A program made the position numbers and the translations under genes. A DNA stretch of 64,000 nt from Cylicocyclus nassatus (lineage: Eukaryota > Nematoda > Chromadorea > Rhabditida > Strongylidae). Location: the NCBI GenBank assembly GCA_958299035.1, contig CATQJL010000112.1:85082636-85146635 (forward strand). The letters are read 5' to 3'. The first letter of the stretch is position 1, and each line of letters opens with the position of its first letter. This document shows positions 1-12,499 of the stretch, piece after piece. Below the pieces are notes generated by a model. The model was not told where the DNA came from. It saw nothing but the letters and a program-made list of their open reading frames with translations, and did not search any database.

Positions 1-398
1 TTCGCATTGATGCTATGAATTTTGTAGCCATTGGCTATCTCTATCTGTAACTCAGTCGTTTGCTGGTAAAATGCATTTTGCCACAAAAACATTTTTTGTG
101 CCATAACCTATTACATTGCTTTTGCACCAAGCGCATAACTTTCAGGAGAAGACATAAAATTTGAGCTTTAATGGAATGGGACCACATATACTGCACAAAA
201 AGTGTACTTAAACTTTGTGACAATTGGATTCTTCAGCATTACTGCAAGGAAACTCTCACCTTCGCCTTTCCCTCTTCCACTTCTCTTCCCCTATTCCATA
301 TTTCTTTCTTCCTCCTTCTTCCATTTATCTCTTCTTCCCTTGTTCTCTTCTTGACCAAACAAACTCCACCTGCTGGTAGACGTGCAATTCCAACCTCA
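1..398. other. gene-free AT-rich sequence
   Basis: I see no coding signal, RNA gene or transposon end here. A pyrimidine-rich run of CTT/TCC repeats lies around 255-350. It leads directly into the foldback element that begins at 402. Confidence 0.5.
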
Positions 399-401
399 TT
401 A

Positions 402-676
402 GGCCTCGGACAGAGTTCACGCGATTTGATCGTCGCTATTCAATTGCTACAGACAATTGTTACGGGTTCATTGCATGCCGATATCCTTGTATTTCGGTTG
501 TGATAGTTAGTTACGATTAGTCGTGCTGTATTTCGGTTGTGATAGTTAGTTACGATTAGTCGTGTTGGAAAACTATCACAACCGAAATACAGAAGATCGG
601 CATGCAATGAACGCATAACACTTGTCTGTAGCGATTGAATTGCGGCGATCAGGCCGCGAGAACTCTGCCCGAGGCC
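402..676. mobile_element. PIF/Harbinger-like foldback MITE, family A, copy 1
   Basis: The two ends are inverted copies (GGCCTCGGACAGAG at the left, CTCTGCCCGAGGCC at the right) and are flanked by a 3-bp TTA duplication at 399-401 and 677-679. A TWA target duplication is typical of PIF/Harbinger elements. The arms stay complementary for roughly 80 bases. The middle carries a direct duplication of a 39-base unit (about 490-565). There is no open reading frame for a transposase. Two more copies are at 29831-30029 and 37988-38500. Confidence 0.8.
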
Positions 677-753
677 TTAGAAAGCATTTTGCAGGGCAGT
701 CTCAATGCCAGACTAACATTCCTCATTCTATCTCAGCAATCTTGGTTTTCTTA

Positions 754-1382
754 CAAGGGAACGATCCCAACTTAAGGTGGCGAATTGGAATGAACCGCAT
801 ATCATTAAATGCATCTTGATTACCTGATTGCAAAACTACCTTCCATATCTGCGACAACGTTATCTGGAAGAAGTTATGAAAGGTTAAAAAAGTGAAGTAA
901 CGGGGCTATTAGTGCATAATTCGCTTCAAAATCCAACTTGGGAGTGTATGACTGGCATGATATTGAGTGTACTGATTTCAAGGAATGCTCACACTCTAAA
1001 GAAACACAAATAAGTGTTTTTGAACAGCTAATTTTCGAGGTATTGCTATGTATATAAATTTGGATTTTTCATTGCTCATAGCTTTTACCAAAGAACTTTA
1101 GTTGCTTTTTAGCTGTTCAGAAACATTTATTTGCGTTTTCTTTGAATGTGAGCATTCCGCGAAATCAGTCCACTCAATATGATGCTAGTCGTGCACTTAC
1201 AAGTTGGATTTTAAAGCAAATTATGCATCAGAACCCCCGTTACTTCACATTTTTAACCTTTCATAACTCTTCTAACGTTGTCGCAGATATGAAAAGTAGA
1301 TTTGGAATCAGCTCATCAAGACGCATCTAATGGTATGCGGTTTATTCCAATTCGCCACCTTAAGTTGGGATCTTTCCTCTTG
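754..1382. mobile_element. Harbinger-like foldback MITE, family B
   Basis: A 629-bp palindromic element. Left end CAAGGGAACGATCCCAACTT matches the inverted right end (AAGTTGGGATCTTTCCTCTTG read inward). It is flanked by TTA at 751-753 and 1383-1385. The arms are imperfectly complementary for about 300 bases each, with a central loop near 1045-1100. It is non-coding. The diverged element at 3615-4076 has the same layout. Confidence 0.8.
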
Positions 1383-1721
1383 TTAGAGGAAAATATGAGT
1401 GCGTCCGTGGCTCCTTAGAAGTATCTAAAAATATTGAAACAAGAGATTGTGCCTTTGGAAAAAGTACCTTAAATATGCTTTTTTACTGTTTGAGTCTTGG
1501 TTGATTGCCATGTCGAGTTCATCGAGTAATACAGGCAAAGAATTTGATAACGAAAGTACAAATAAGCCGTTTCTTCTGAAAGTAAGTGATTGGTCCGTCA
1601 GTGAATTCCTGGGAGGTTTTTGAGTGCTTCTGTGGAGCTGCTGGCTTAAAGCAGTTGTGAACATTGGGGGAGCTTTTAGTTTGTTATCCTACTATAATAA
1701 CGCGCTAAGGGTGTTTACGTT

Positions 1722-1745
1722 TTTTTGTGTGTGTGTGTGTCTGAA
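1722..1745 (+). repeat. GT microsatellite with TCTG tail
   Basis: A (GT)n run is followed by TCTGAATGTCTGTCTGTC. The same kind of TGTCTG microsatellite lies near the 5' end of the Helitrons at 35015 and 52321, so this may be the edge of a related but diverged element ending near the hairpin at 2355-2392. Confidence 0.5.
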
Positions 1746-2354
1746 TGTCTGTCTGTCACGAAATTCATAGCGCAAGTTCCAGCAAAGGTCTTGAGCCCAA
1801 ATTTTGCATAGCGCATGCTACCAGCACAAAAGTCCACCATGCGAAAGCTCGAGCGGATTTGTTAGGTGGATCCCTCAGAAATTGCGCGTCAGCCGGGTCC
1901 ACTTTGCATTTGGCCCCCAAAATTAGGTCCGTAATTCCACTTTTTGCAGAGTCGTGGACGTTCATGGCAAGTAAATGTGCAAGTCATGGACTTAGGCCCA
2001 AAAAAGTGATCAAAAGTCCATTACTTTGCAAAAACTGCGCTAAAAAGTATTGGTTGAGTAAATGGTCAATTTATCAAGGTTCTACCAGAGCATTTGGCGA
2101 GATTTTTGCACAAAGATATATCTCACGGTGACTGCTGTTCTTATTGCAACTGCCAAGACATGGTAAAATCAAAAACCTATAAAAATTTGGGTTTGTTCTC
2201 CTGCAAAAAGTCTCATCCACGCAAAATCACCGATTTCACATGAAAAAGCTTTCGGAATGAGTAGTTGTTTACATTTTGCTCGTGATAGTCGGCATTGCTC
2301 GGTGAGTTCCAATGCCATCATTACGCGAGAACGAGTAGGGCCTAGATAGTAGAG

Positions 2355-2392
2355 CCAGTGCGAGCCTCTGCGAAGCAGAGGTGACGCACTGG
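2355..2392. repeat. 38-nt strong hairpin
   Basis: CCAGTGCG and CGCACTGG form an outer stem, AGCCTCTGC and GCAGAGGT an inner stem, with a GAA loop. Helitrons carry a hairpin near their 3' end, but no CTRR terminus follows at the expected spacing, so the assignment is open. Confidence 0.6.
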
Positions 2393-3614
2393 TTTCATAT
2401 ATTCTCGCTGGTGGTGCATTCATACTGGCATTTTTGGCAGAAATGAAGCTTGCAATACGCTTTGAACCACGATAATCATCTAACATGTTGTGCTAGTCGC
2501 TATATATGGCGACGTCTCAGATCTCTGTTTTTGGCACAAAATTGTGCCAATGTTGCTATAGCAGCTTTTCTTATAATCTGTTCAGTAATTGAAAACGTTG
2601 CTGTTTATAGAGCGCATGTTTTATCATTTTTAATGAGGTAGGTGGGTTCTAAGGATCAAGAATCAAACTGTTTTGAAGAAGATTTAGACGTTCATATTGA
2701 ACTTCATCATGGACATTTTGGCTTTTTATCTACTCCATATAAGCTTCGTTTCTTCTTCATGTGGGGGTCTAAAGTGCATATTTCCTCAAGAGTTTTATTG
2801 GCCAAATTTGCGTATCTATTGCCGCGCGCTATCATTGCTTTTGTTGAAGCGTATGGCTTATAGACTGCAGAAAAGTGTGAATGCGAACACATCCTGTTAG
2901 CGGAAGAGGCATTAATGCCTTGGCAGATAACTTTTTGAAAGTGTTGACGACAAATTGGAAGAGAACATGCCACTTATGTTAGAGACTTTATTTCTCTATA
3001 ATGATAAGGAAGTATTAAGCTGATGATCAGTGAACGGCCTACTATCAATTTGATAAAATTAGAGCTTAAATCACTATCCAATAAGAACAAAATAGTCTAC
3101 GAACATTATGTTATCGAATTCTGAAATCAACATATAATAGTTTTTTCCCAATATCAAATTAAACCCTCTGTCAAACGAGTTCTTGTGGGCCTTTGACTTG
3201 CTTATTCACTTGGAGAATATCGCCTTTTCGTAGTCTTGGTGTTTTGGTATTTTTCGAAAACTAGCGCTGCAGGAGGTTGAAATTTGTGGGCATTTATTGA
3301 AGGCTTCTAGTTTAAGGTTATGCATGGGAATAATCAAAGCTTTGGGCGAGGCTGGCGAGCTTTCGTCTTCTGAAATTTTGCGAGAATTGTATGAAGCAAC
3401 CGTATAGAGTGGGACCGCGCAGTTTTTTGGACGGAAATCCAATTCTTTGAAACTGAGTCTCTTTGGATTTCGGCTTCAAACTTTACGTGGGTTAGTGTTT
3501 ATGCGAAGGAACTTCTTGAGTACTGTAAAGCTTGTTTTATCTTGTCAAATAACAATCTGTATCCTGTTTTAACAGCAATCGAAATTCGTAGGATCTTCAT
3601 ATTGGAGAAACTTA

Positions 3615-4076
3615 CAAGGAGAGGATACTTGGTGACCACGGCCTTTTGAAATGAAACGTACACCATTGAATGCATCTTGAAGCGCTGATTCCAAATCTGT
3701 TTTCACTATCTGCTGTGCGCTTTTCCTAAAGAAGTTATGAACATTTCTTGCCACAAAAATTTGCACTGTGTTTTATGCAGGATTCACCAATATCGTTGGA
3801 ATGTTCGCTTACGCGCTACAAAAGAGCGTCAAAATGAGGTAAAGCTTCACGTTAAGCTCAGGAAAACTGTCTCCGATATATCAGAGCCTAAAAAGCCTGG
3901 ATACTGACGATTCTGACTGCCTAAACCTTACAAAATCAATATGAAAAAAGTCCATAATTTCGTCAGAGGCTCGCGCAGCAGATAATGAACATAGATTTAG
4001 AATCAGCGTTCCAAGACGCACCTACTGGTATACATCTCATTGCAAAAGGCCGCGGTCACCAAGTATCCTTCCCTCG
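3615..4076. mobile_element. Harbinger-like foldback MITE, family B relative
   Basis: Left end CAAGGAGAGGATACTTGGTG pairs with the right end (CACCAAGTATCCTTCCCTCG). It is flanked by TTA at 3612-3614 and 4077-4079. The general layout (CAAGG start, long imperfect arms, TTA duplication) matches the 754-1382 element but the internal sequence has diverged. It is non-coding. Confidence 0.75.
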
Positions 4077-4079
4077 TTA

Positions 4080-7000
4080 GAGGCAAGCTAATTATTCAAG
4101 CTTAGGCGAAGTTGTCATATAACAGTGAAGATCTAGTGGACGTCTCCAAAGCTGCCAAGCTTATCGAAAAGAGCGCTCGAACTTGCCACTTCTTCTTTTC
4201 TGTTTACTTGCCAACGCTTCTGCCACACAATGGGTTCATTGTTCAATTCTTCGCATCTCGTTTTGAGTTATCCACGTTCGCTTCTTCACAAATCTTTTAG
4301 ATAAGGTGAAATGCGCATCCGTGAAAATTAGCGTTTCCAATTTGAGTGGTTGTTGCAGAATATGTCTTATCCTTTCTGTTGGAAAAGGAGACTTTCGAGT
4401 TACCATTTGCCAGTGCTAAAAATTATCTGAGCTTAGAAGTGAACTTTCCTTATGCTTGCCCTAGAAGTGTGATAATACTCAGATTTCCAGGAGCGACATC
4501 ATCTAACATTCCGAGGATAATGTGAGACTTGCTGTGAACTTCCCGTGATCCTCATAGGTGGCATTTCGATAAATTGTTTTCTTTCTTATGCTACAGCGGA
4601 AATGCTAGCTTTTTTGTTCATGAGGCATATAAAACCAACTTTTTACTAGTGTTTCTGATGTTTTGACCTTTACACCTATTCCTAATGTACACATCTTGGC
4701 ATTAATTACTCACGCTGCTTTTATAAAAGCCAGATTTACACAAGGATGTGCGATAAAGCTTTAGTTAAACTAATGTCAGTAAATTTTCTTGATTTAATCT
4801 GTTAGTCAAAGGGAATAGTTATCGTAAGGTACATCTTTCCTTGTGTATTCATTTTGGTCACATTATTTGGTCAAAATGTTCAAAGGCAGTATCCAGGCAT
4901 ATTTGGGTATCAGTCAGAAGCTTGTCATGTGGAAGCTGATTGGAGCCTAGTTGAATTCATCATTTCAGTGGCAGTTGATACTTGAGTTTTTTGGCCATGA
5001 AGTTCCAATTCTCGTCGATTAAAACACTTTCCAAAGTGATCAGTCAGCTTCTTTGACTACGGTATCGGGCGAAAATTGGGAGTCGCTTTTTTGCCATGAT
5101 TAAGAGGAGCTGCCGCTTCAGTATCCATCTAAGAAGTCCAGAAAAATTCTTGGACACTGCGTTATAGAGTTCTTCTGTACCATCATAACTACTCTATCTC
5201 CATCACAAGCTAGAACTTCTGCGCCAAACGCGCGTTTTTTCCTCGGTAGGGTGAAAAAATCCTACACGCTCTGACGTAAGCGACAAATGTGAATCGGAAA
5301 TGCATTGTACACGGCCATGCGTCACATCACTTTCATTACTAATGGTAAGATTTCTCTCTTTGAGCCACCAAAAATATTCGTAGAGTTGCCGTCGAAAGGT
5401 TGGTGCTCCATTCTGGATTGTGGATCATCTTTGATCCAAGAAGTTAATCGCGAATTACAGCCCATACCGTATTCTTTCGATCGCATTTGATTACGGTATT
5501 GGGTCAGGACTTAGCGACTGCGGGACCACAAATGAAAGAGCTGCCGCGTGGAGTTTGTGCCCTCTCATTTATCATCTACAAGAGAAGTCGGTATTTAGAT
5601 TCTTTGGAAAATATATCTTCTTGATCCTTCATTCTTCTTCGCTCTTCCTCGCTGTACCATTTTTCTTCATTCTTACAGTATCCTGTTTAGAGCAGGCGTT
5701 GTTAAAGCTCAGACCACTGGACTGTGTACATCTCACATAGATCTAGAATTTCCCGTGAACTCGTTCAAAACATGATTAGTTGTTTTTCGAACAGATGTTT
5801 ACAGCGTGCTGCCGCAGTACTCTGATCCCTGTGAATCCCACTTTGCTCTTTCTTTCTCTACTTCCTTCCTCGTAATTGTCTCGTCAACGCAGCAGAATTG
5901 AATTTGTGCCAACGGCCGAGATTTCGCTTGTTTTTGGCTGCATTTTTCGCCTAACACTCCTAATTTAGTTTCGGTTCCCTTCGCTCCCTACGACCTCGTT
6001 TTTTGTGTGGTAAAAAGTTGAGTCCTTGGAGAATAGAGCACAGAACACCTTTATGCTCTATTCAATCATTTGCCGACGTCACAATAAAATTATTCTCGAG
6101 TATGCGGGAGTATTTCCAAGCGGAACCTACAAGGGAGCCCCAGGGCATATTTGCTAGTTATTTGTGCTAATCTTAAGTGTTTGGGTAAAATGCTGAGGAC
6201 TATCTGCTCTATGATCTTTTTCGAAGCCTCAGTTTTTACGTAAATAGTCAGCAGGATCTAATGAGGCCTTTTACTTGTCGTTAGGCAGTAAAAGGGCAAA
6301 AATAGGATATAAATGGAATGACGTTTACCAACGTATCGTTTGCTATACGTTCTCTTCAATAAGTCTCAAAATGTAAGTAAAAAATAGAGTTCGAGCACAT
6401 CTTGAGGGTTATAAAGTTCCCCAATACGAAATGTTTACTTTGTGTTTTCCACAGTCTCATAAAAACCGCTGATTTTTTCGCATTTTGAGTAAAACTGTGA
6501 TCTGAAGTTTTGAATTTTAGTGGATTTTTAAAAAGTAAAGTTTTGAGGTAAGCTGCGAGGTCTATCATTTCAAGATATAAGCTAAAATTCTCTTACGATA
6601 GACTGTTTGACGTAGGAATAACTAGTACTGCTTGAAATTACTTTTAATTGTGCATAATTCTTGGAAAATTGCTGTCTAGTAAAGAATCATTGCTTGAAGC
6701 TGTCTACCTTGTTGTTTGTTCGACAACCTTACAGCAATTATACTTTTCGTCCTCCCCATCGTGTGATATATCCAACAGCCAGTGCTACTCATTCATCATG
6801 AACGTTTGCTAGGAACAACTGTTCCAAGCGTGATTGACTTCCGCATGTCTACGTACATCACAGAAAAATCGACTACAGTTGAGCACTTTGTAAATCATTT
6901 GGTCCTCGCTTATACCAGTCGCGTGTCTTGTGCAAAAATACCTGTGCTTCATGGTTTTCGGATCTTCATCAATAACTAATCGGTAGGGAAAAAGTGGTAC

Positions 7001-7460
7001 CGTACGCCTCGTGTGATTTGTTTGTTTTCACAGCATGTTTTCTTGTGAAAGTTTCTATAGTTTCCTGGTAACCGTAATAAGTAATCTGCTGACTTTCCGT
7101 TTTATATAAGTAGCATAAAGTGATGCTTTATCTATGTATGTATATGCCCAGTGCAATTTAACAAAAAGCAGTAAAATTGCTTTGCATTTTTGATCATTGG
7201 ATTGGTCTGTGGAAGCAAAATCGTGCATGTCTGTGTGAAATTAATAGAAACCAGAATTCATTTCACGTAGTATGTTATGAATGCATGCCTGGCTGCTAAA
7301 TTTACCCCGTTTTATTATCGTTGAAGTTGCAGCTGTTGGCGTAAATCTGTAAAAATGACGATGCTTTCTTGATTAAATTTAGCAAACCATGATTACCGCA
7401 ATTCAGCAGTGATATGGGAATAGCAAAAAATCGTGTGCTGAGTTTTTTTGCGTCAAATAG
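4080..7460. other. gene-free region, nothing recognised
   Basis: About 3.4 kb of AT-rich DNA. Reading frames are short and unconvincing on both strands, with no splice-linked series of exons. I see no RNA gene and no clear transposon ends. Confidence 0.45.
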
Positions 7461-7609
7461 CAAAATATTAGGTTGGCACGAAAGTTCTTGCGTAATTCAA
7501 ACAAAATTCAATAACTCAAAGCCTAAACCTAAAGTCACAATTCTGTTTTCAAAAAATATTAGAAGGCTTGCGCTCAATGACGGACTTTTGATCGCAAGAT
7601 TCCATGAGC

Positions 7610-8165
7610 TAGCCCCCGAGAACGAAGCTCTCAAAGATGAGGCTTCAAATTTCGCGATTTTGAGTTTGGGCCAGAAAATCGCAGAGCCGCTAGCTAGCCG
7701 AAAAAAATCTGTAGAAATTAATCACACTGCAGAAGTCCATACCTTATTTTAGCAGGCTCTGATCTCGCATGGAAATGCGAAAACAAAAAACTTGTGGATT
7801 TGTCACTTTACAGAATAAATCCCCTTATCGATGTAATTTTTCCACCACAGTTTGCAACCAGAAATAAGACATAGTGCCTATTTAGAACCTTGCGACGTTT
7901 TTTGGAGTGTAAAAAATTGTTTTTGCCGAAAAACTGCGGTAATGAGTGGATTTTTTCCGCAGAATGACATATTTCAGGATTTTTTTTTGTTTTTGCTTCA
8001 CCGTACAAGATCAAAGCTTTCCAAAGTAACATATAGACTTCTACCGTGTAAGTAATTTTTACAGATTCTTTTCGGCGAGCTAGCGACCCTCTGCGATTTT
8101 CTGGCACCAAACTCAAAATCGCAAAATTTGAAGCCTCATCTTTGAGAAAAATTCTTTTTCCCACT
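7610..8165. mobile_element. foldback element
   Basis: An imperfect palindrome. The block at about 7629-7712 (GATGAGGCTTCAAATTTCGC and onward) reappears inverted at 8050-8147, and similarity continues inward through the GAAAACAAAAAA-rich segments. The sequence TAGGTTGGCACGAAAGTTCT at about 7470 resembles a mariner terminal repeat, but I could not find a matching right end, so the class is uncertain. Confidence 0.6.
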
Positions 8166-8189
8166 TTTTTTTGTACTCTTTGCATGTAT

Positions 8190-9965
8190 AGAAGATGAAC
8201 AGCGGTTGATTTTACTGTAAATCACTCTTCATATAATTTTGCAAGAGAAAATAATTACTTAGTGGATAGCAGTAAGAAGCTAGGATTATGAAACGCTTCA
8301 CAAAATAGCCGCTTCAAGGGCCTCTTTCTAAAATTTTTGGATTCAAGCTCGCCAAAAATAAAACACTCAAATGCAAATTCTTCAAGGAGGTAAAGCAAAT
8401 GGTTAGAATTTCTGTCGCTCCCTCCCACCCCCCCCCCTATTCCGCATTTCCAACAACTTTCGGGCCTTTACTGGTAAGCGGCAACACATTCAACTCCATC
8501 TGTCATCAGATCAGATGTAGCGAGCTTTTGGAGCAAGCCAAATCTCATAAGAATCAACTTTAGGAGAAGAAGTGTCCTCTAGTCCTCGAAACGCATCGCA
8601 AGTTCCGATCCTCGCCTCCTTTCTCTGACGTCCGAACTATTCATGCAATTTAACTTTTTTGATAGGAAGCTAGCGCTGAGACACAAGCCATAGCCCAAAT
8701 TACTTGAAATTGGGCCTTCCTTGCGCTCATCCCTGCTTTTCCCAAGCCAATTGCTTTGCAAAAAAACACATCTTTCTCCATCCTGGAGACTTACTGATTC
8801 TTTCTTTCTGTTTGATACACTGATATATCTCCTATCTAGAGCAGTAAGCAGGAAGACTAATATCGTTTTCGGCATTCTGTTCCTCTTCCCCTTCTTTGCA
8901 GAATCGTTTTTCATTCTTTTTTTTCTCCCTCTTGCAGCAAAGGCATTCCCATCACTCTCCTAATAAATGATGAATTTCCATTTGCATAAGACGTTGCTCC
9001 ATTATGCAAATCTCTTTCCTATCTGAGTTTTTTCCGCGACCGTAATTTCTTCTCTGCAGAATATTTTAGAGCTTTGAGCGAATTCTAATGATATGCTACA
9101 GTATGATGTTAGGAACGAGTAATTTTTTTGGGGGTGAGGGGGGGGGGGGGGAGGCGGGCTTAAGTATACGTTAGCTGTCGGTGTATCATCAAAAGCAGCG
9201 GTAAGGCGCACTTTTAAGAAAGTTTTTAGTCTTGATTCAATATCTGTTCTGTAGGGAGGGCTAGCTAATTCATGGCTTTTAGCCTCATGGGCACAATAAA
9301 GCTTTGAAGGCACCAATTTCCTGCATTCCAATAAAGTACTTTTTCTGCACATTAATGCTTTTCCGAATAAGATAAAGGAATCGGTTTGCCTAGACTTTGG
9401 TCTGTGTTCATTATCTAGATGTACGCCTGTGATGTGCAGAATTTTGCCATAAATGTTTGATGATGACGTCATTTTCTCGTAGCGCTTCGAAGGATGCTAT
9501 TCATGCATATAACGACGAATAGAATCCTATATACATTTGTTTTTCTCCCAAATGCAGTTATTAGCGGCATCATCTTAATGATGTTATTGCGAATCTGTTG
9601 ATTGCTTTTTTTTGCCTGTAGTATGATGCAGTAATAAATGCAAATAGCAGTTGCAGTAGTAAGGGCATATAAATAGCAATGGCTAGAGAATCGGATATCA
9701 CATCGCCTTTACTGATTAACATTTAGTGGCAGGCCAAAGGGTTCTTCAAGCTCAAAAATTGCTTGACAGGCCAACAATTCTCTAGGAGTCCCTCTCATCG
9801 CTAATATGGAAGTTGCGAGAACTTGGTGATTCTTGTTTCATTCAAGCTTGTTTTGTAAGAGATAATGAAGAGCTGCTTAAGTGACTTTGATGGTAGTGTG
9901 CACGCAGTTCTGGGTACCTAACCTTCTTTTACTGGTACCAATTTAGGCCTTGGCAAAACTACTGC
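8190..9965. other. gene-free region with homopolymer tracts
   Basis: No gene seen. It contains a C10 run at 8428-8437 and a G14 run at 9138-9151. A 156-codon open frame on the minus strand (9002-9472) is broken into proline repeats by the G tract and shows no domain. Confidence 0.45.
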
Positions 9966-10328
9966 TTAAAGGCACCGTCCACCCAGATTCTCGACGCCCA
10001 TGTTTTGATCGTTCCAAGGCCTTTCCATGTCCTTGATTCCGAATATGAAGTCGAGAATCGCGAAAACCTAGACAATCCCCTTTTCGGAGAACCCGCAGGA
10101 CACCACACCTGTGGTACGGTGATTGGATGGGCGCGTATGCATGGGAGGGCATTACTGGAGGGGGCGGTGCCGCCTTGACCTTCATGCATCTACGCTATTC
10201 CGAAGCGATTTTCTCGCTTCCAAAGCCAAATTTTGCACCCCGAACTGGGCATTGGTTCGATAGCGGGTCCTACTATCGTATGCTGCCAAAAGCTCAAGAC
10301 AACGACTTGGAGTGAACGGTGCCTCTAA
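9966..10328. mobile_element. TTAA-flanked MITE, copy 1
   Basis: The left end is TTAA followed by AGGCACCGTCCACCCAG; the right end is AACGGTGCCT followed by CTAA. The TTAA duplication and AGGCA(G/C)CGTCC terminus define a family with eight copies in this window. TTAA targets are characteristic of piggyBac-type transposases. No transposase is encoded. Confidence 0.7.
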
Positions 10329-10842
10329 GCGGCAGCTCATTTGATTCATTTATGACTGAGAAATCTGACTCTGAACTTCAGCCCAAAAATGCCATCTCCG
10401 ACCAATCAGCATCTTTAAGTACGGTAAAGTACGGTCTGGACTGGAGGAAGTCGAACTTCTCAGCTAAGACTGAATGATTTCGATTGTCGCTTGGGTAGTG
10501 GTTTGGTTAAGGTATCTCCATAGTTTCACCTGAAAAACCCAGAGACTCGAAAATTTTTCGAATTTTTCCAAACAACCATAAAAATCTTCTAGACGCACCT
10601 TTTGAGGGATTCTCTTGATTCCCCTCATAATGCGTCTGTTATTTAAACTTCGTTTTTCTCTCCATACCTCTGAATTTCGAGCGAAAATGGCCCTTGGGCG
10701 CTACATTTCTATAAGCATACATATTTCACCATAAATTCCATATTAATCGTGGAGTTCGCTTGCCATAATTTCAAATATTGAGTCTCTAAGTGAATTTTTG
10801 AGGGCATCTTTGCACGTATCAGCTTGATCATACCCTTACAGC

Positions 10843-11210
10843 CAGTGGCGTACCCAGGATTTCGGCTCGGGGGGGGGGGGCGCGACAAAAATTTTTTTCT
10901 AAAGAAGGTGCGTGGCGTTAGCCACGCACTCCGAAAAAATTTTTGGGGTGCTTCTCAAAATTTTTCCAGGTTCCCGACCCCTATAATCTGGAAAAAGGGG
11001 GCGTGGCGTCAGCCACGCCCCCGAAAAAAAATTTTTTATAAGGCTAAAATGAATTTTTAAAAATTTTTAAAAATTATTTTAATTATTTACAAGTAAAAAC
11101 AAGTCACTTGCACATTTTTATAACCCATGTAAGTAACTTTCAAAAATTTCGCGACCCGTTCTCGGGGGGGGCGCGCGCCCCCCCCCGCCCCCCCCCTCGG
11201 TACGCCACTG
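10843..11210. mobile_element. hAT MITE with CAGTGGCGTA ends
   Basis: The terminal inverted repeats CAGTGGCGTACC and CGGTACGCCACTG are flanked by an exact 8-bp duplication CTTACAGC (10835-10842 and 11211-11218). Eight-base duplications and CAGNG termini are typical of hAT transposons. The interior has G12 and a GC-only block at its two ends and AT-rich sequence in the middle. A fragment of a related element is at about 34762-34892. Confidence 0.88.
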
Positions 11211-12433
11211 CTTACAGCTTTTCATGCTTAATTGCACCTAGCCGATCTTTTTTCAGTTAAGCATTCTCAGCAGTTGAAGATTTGCAGTTTTATTGGTGTC
11301 TAGTGAAGCGATAATGTTTTGAGCATTCTTTCAATGCGGCTTTGCAATCAACCTTAAGGTCGTTGCTACTGCTTATGGCTCTCACTGTGAAGTGGATCCT
11401 AGAAGCTGTTGTTTATACAGCTGGAGAGGAGCACTTCGCATAAGTCTGGTACAATTGAAGTTTTGAATTCAGTTTTCCGATCTGTGGTCTCCTGCATGAG
11501 TTTATCCAGACCACCCAGTAGCAGTAGCTGAGAGTGGGAAGTAGGCAGACGAGGCTCAAAATTGAATCTGGCAGGGCCGACGCCTGATGAATCGCCACTA
11601 ATCAGCAATTTTCCTGCCTTCTGAAAAAGGAGGGCGACAAGGTCGTGCAAGTATTTTTGAAGATTATATATTTTAGTCATGAAATCTCGTCTTTTTGAGG
11701 GCTCTAAGGGCAATTCAGAGCTTTTTTTCCTACAGCAAGCGCCAAATGGGAATTATCCAACAGCGATAACTTTCAGACTGGAGGATGTTTCCGGCGTTTA
11801 ATTCCGTAGCTTACTCTATGTCGGAAAATGACTTTACATTTTTTTTGAAAAAAAGTAAGCGGATTTCAGCAAACTGAGGTGGTTATAATAATCACAGAAC
11901 ACTAGTCATACAACTCTATCGTATGCATTGCCTCTCGACGAAGTCGTAACTCTGCTTGGTCAATCAAACCCTTTGATAGGGCTTTGCTATTTTTTTCCAT
12001 CCGATAGCTCGTGGACTCAGTGGCTGACATTAATCCGGCTAATGGTGAGCATAAATCACCCGTGCTATAGCGAAAAGGAAGCTGTCATAAACTTTTTGCA
12101 GTATTTTTTTTGCGCGATTCCGGACGAGAACGTGCTCTACGAGGCTCTCCAAACTACGCGCGAGCTAATTGTCTCCTACGTTCTGCTTCAAATTACCCGC
12201 TGGTTGTTTTGGCTTCCGTTGTTGATCGACGTTCACGAATGATTTGCATGGGAAATTCTAAAGTTTCTGAGCTATATCCTGTTGGGGTGCTATAGTTCCT
12301 AGTACAAGCAGTGAAGTGAGTTCAGTGAAATCTGTGAACCTAGGCTTTTTATAGAAGAGCTAATTGTCTATTTAAGCCATTGCCCAAACGGCAGCTCGTA
12401 AAATTCGTTGATGGTTTGGGAACTACAGTTCTG

Positions 12434-12499
12434 AACTCTCACCCAGTACCGTACTCAAATCAGCTGGCGTTCGTGCGTACTGTACTGGGCGAGAGTTTA
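12434..12499. repeat. small inverted-repeat element (CTCTCGCCCAGTACCG family), copy 1
   Basis: AACTCTCACCCAGTACCGTA and the inverted TACTGTACTGGGCGAGAGTT enclose a short unique loop. Similarity to the other copies continues outside these bounds, including a TCATATGA-like outer motif, so the full element may be nearer 200 bp. Confidence 0.65.

Noticed and set aside
9002..9472. 156-codon minus-strand frame
   Set aside because: A proline run is produced by the G14 tract, and there is no domain or conserved context.
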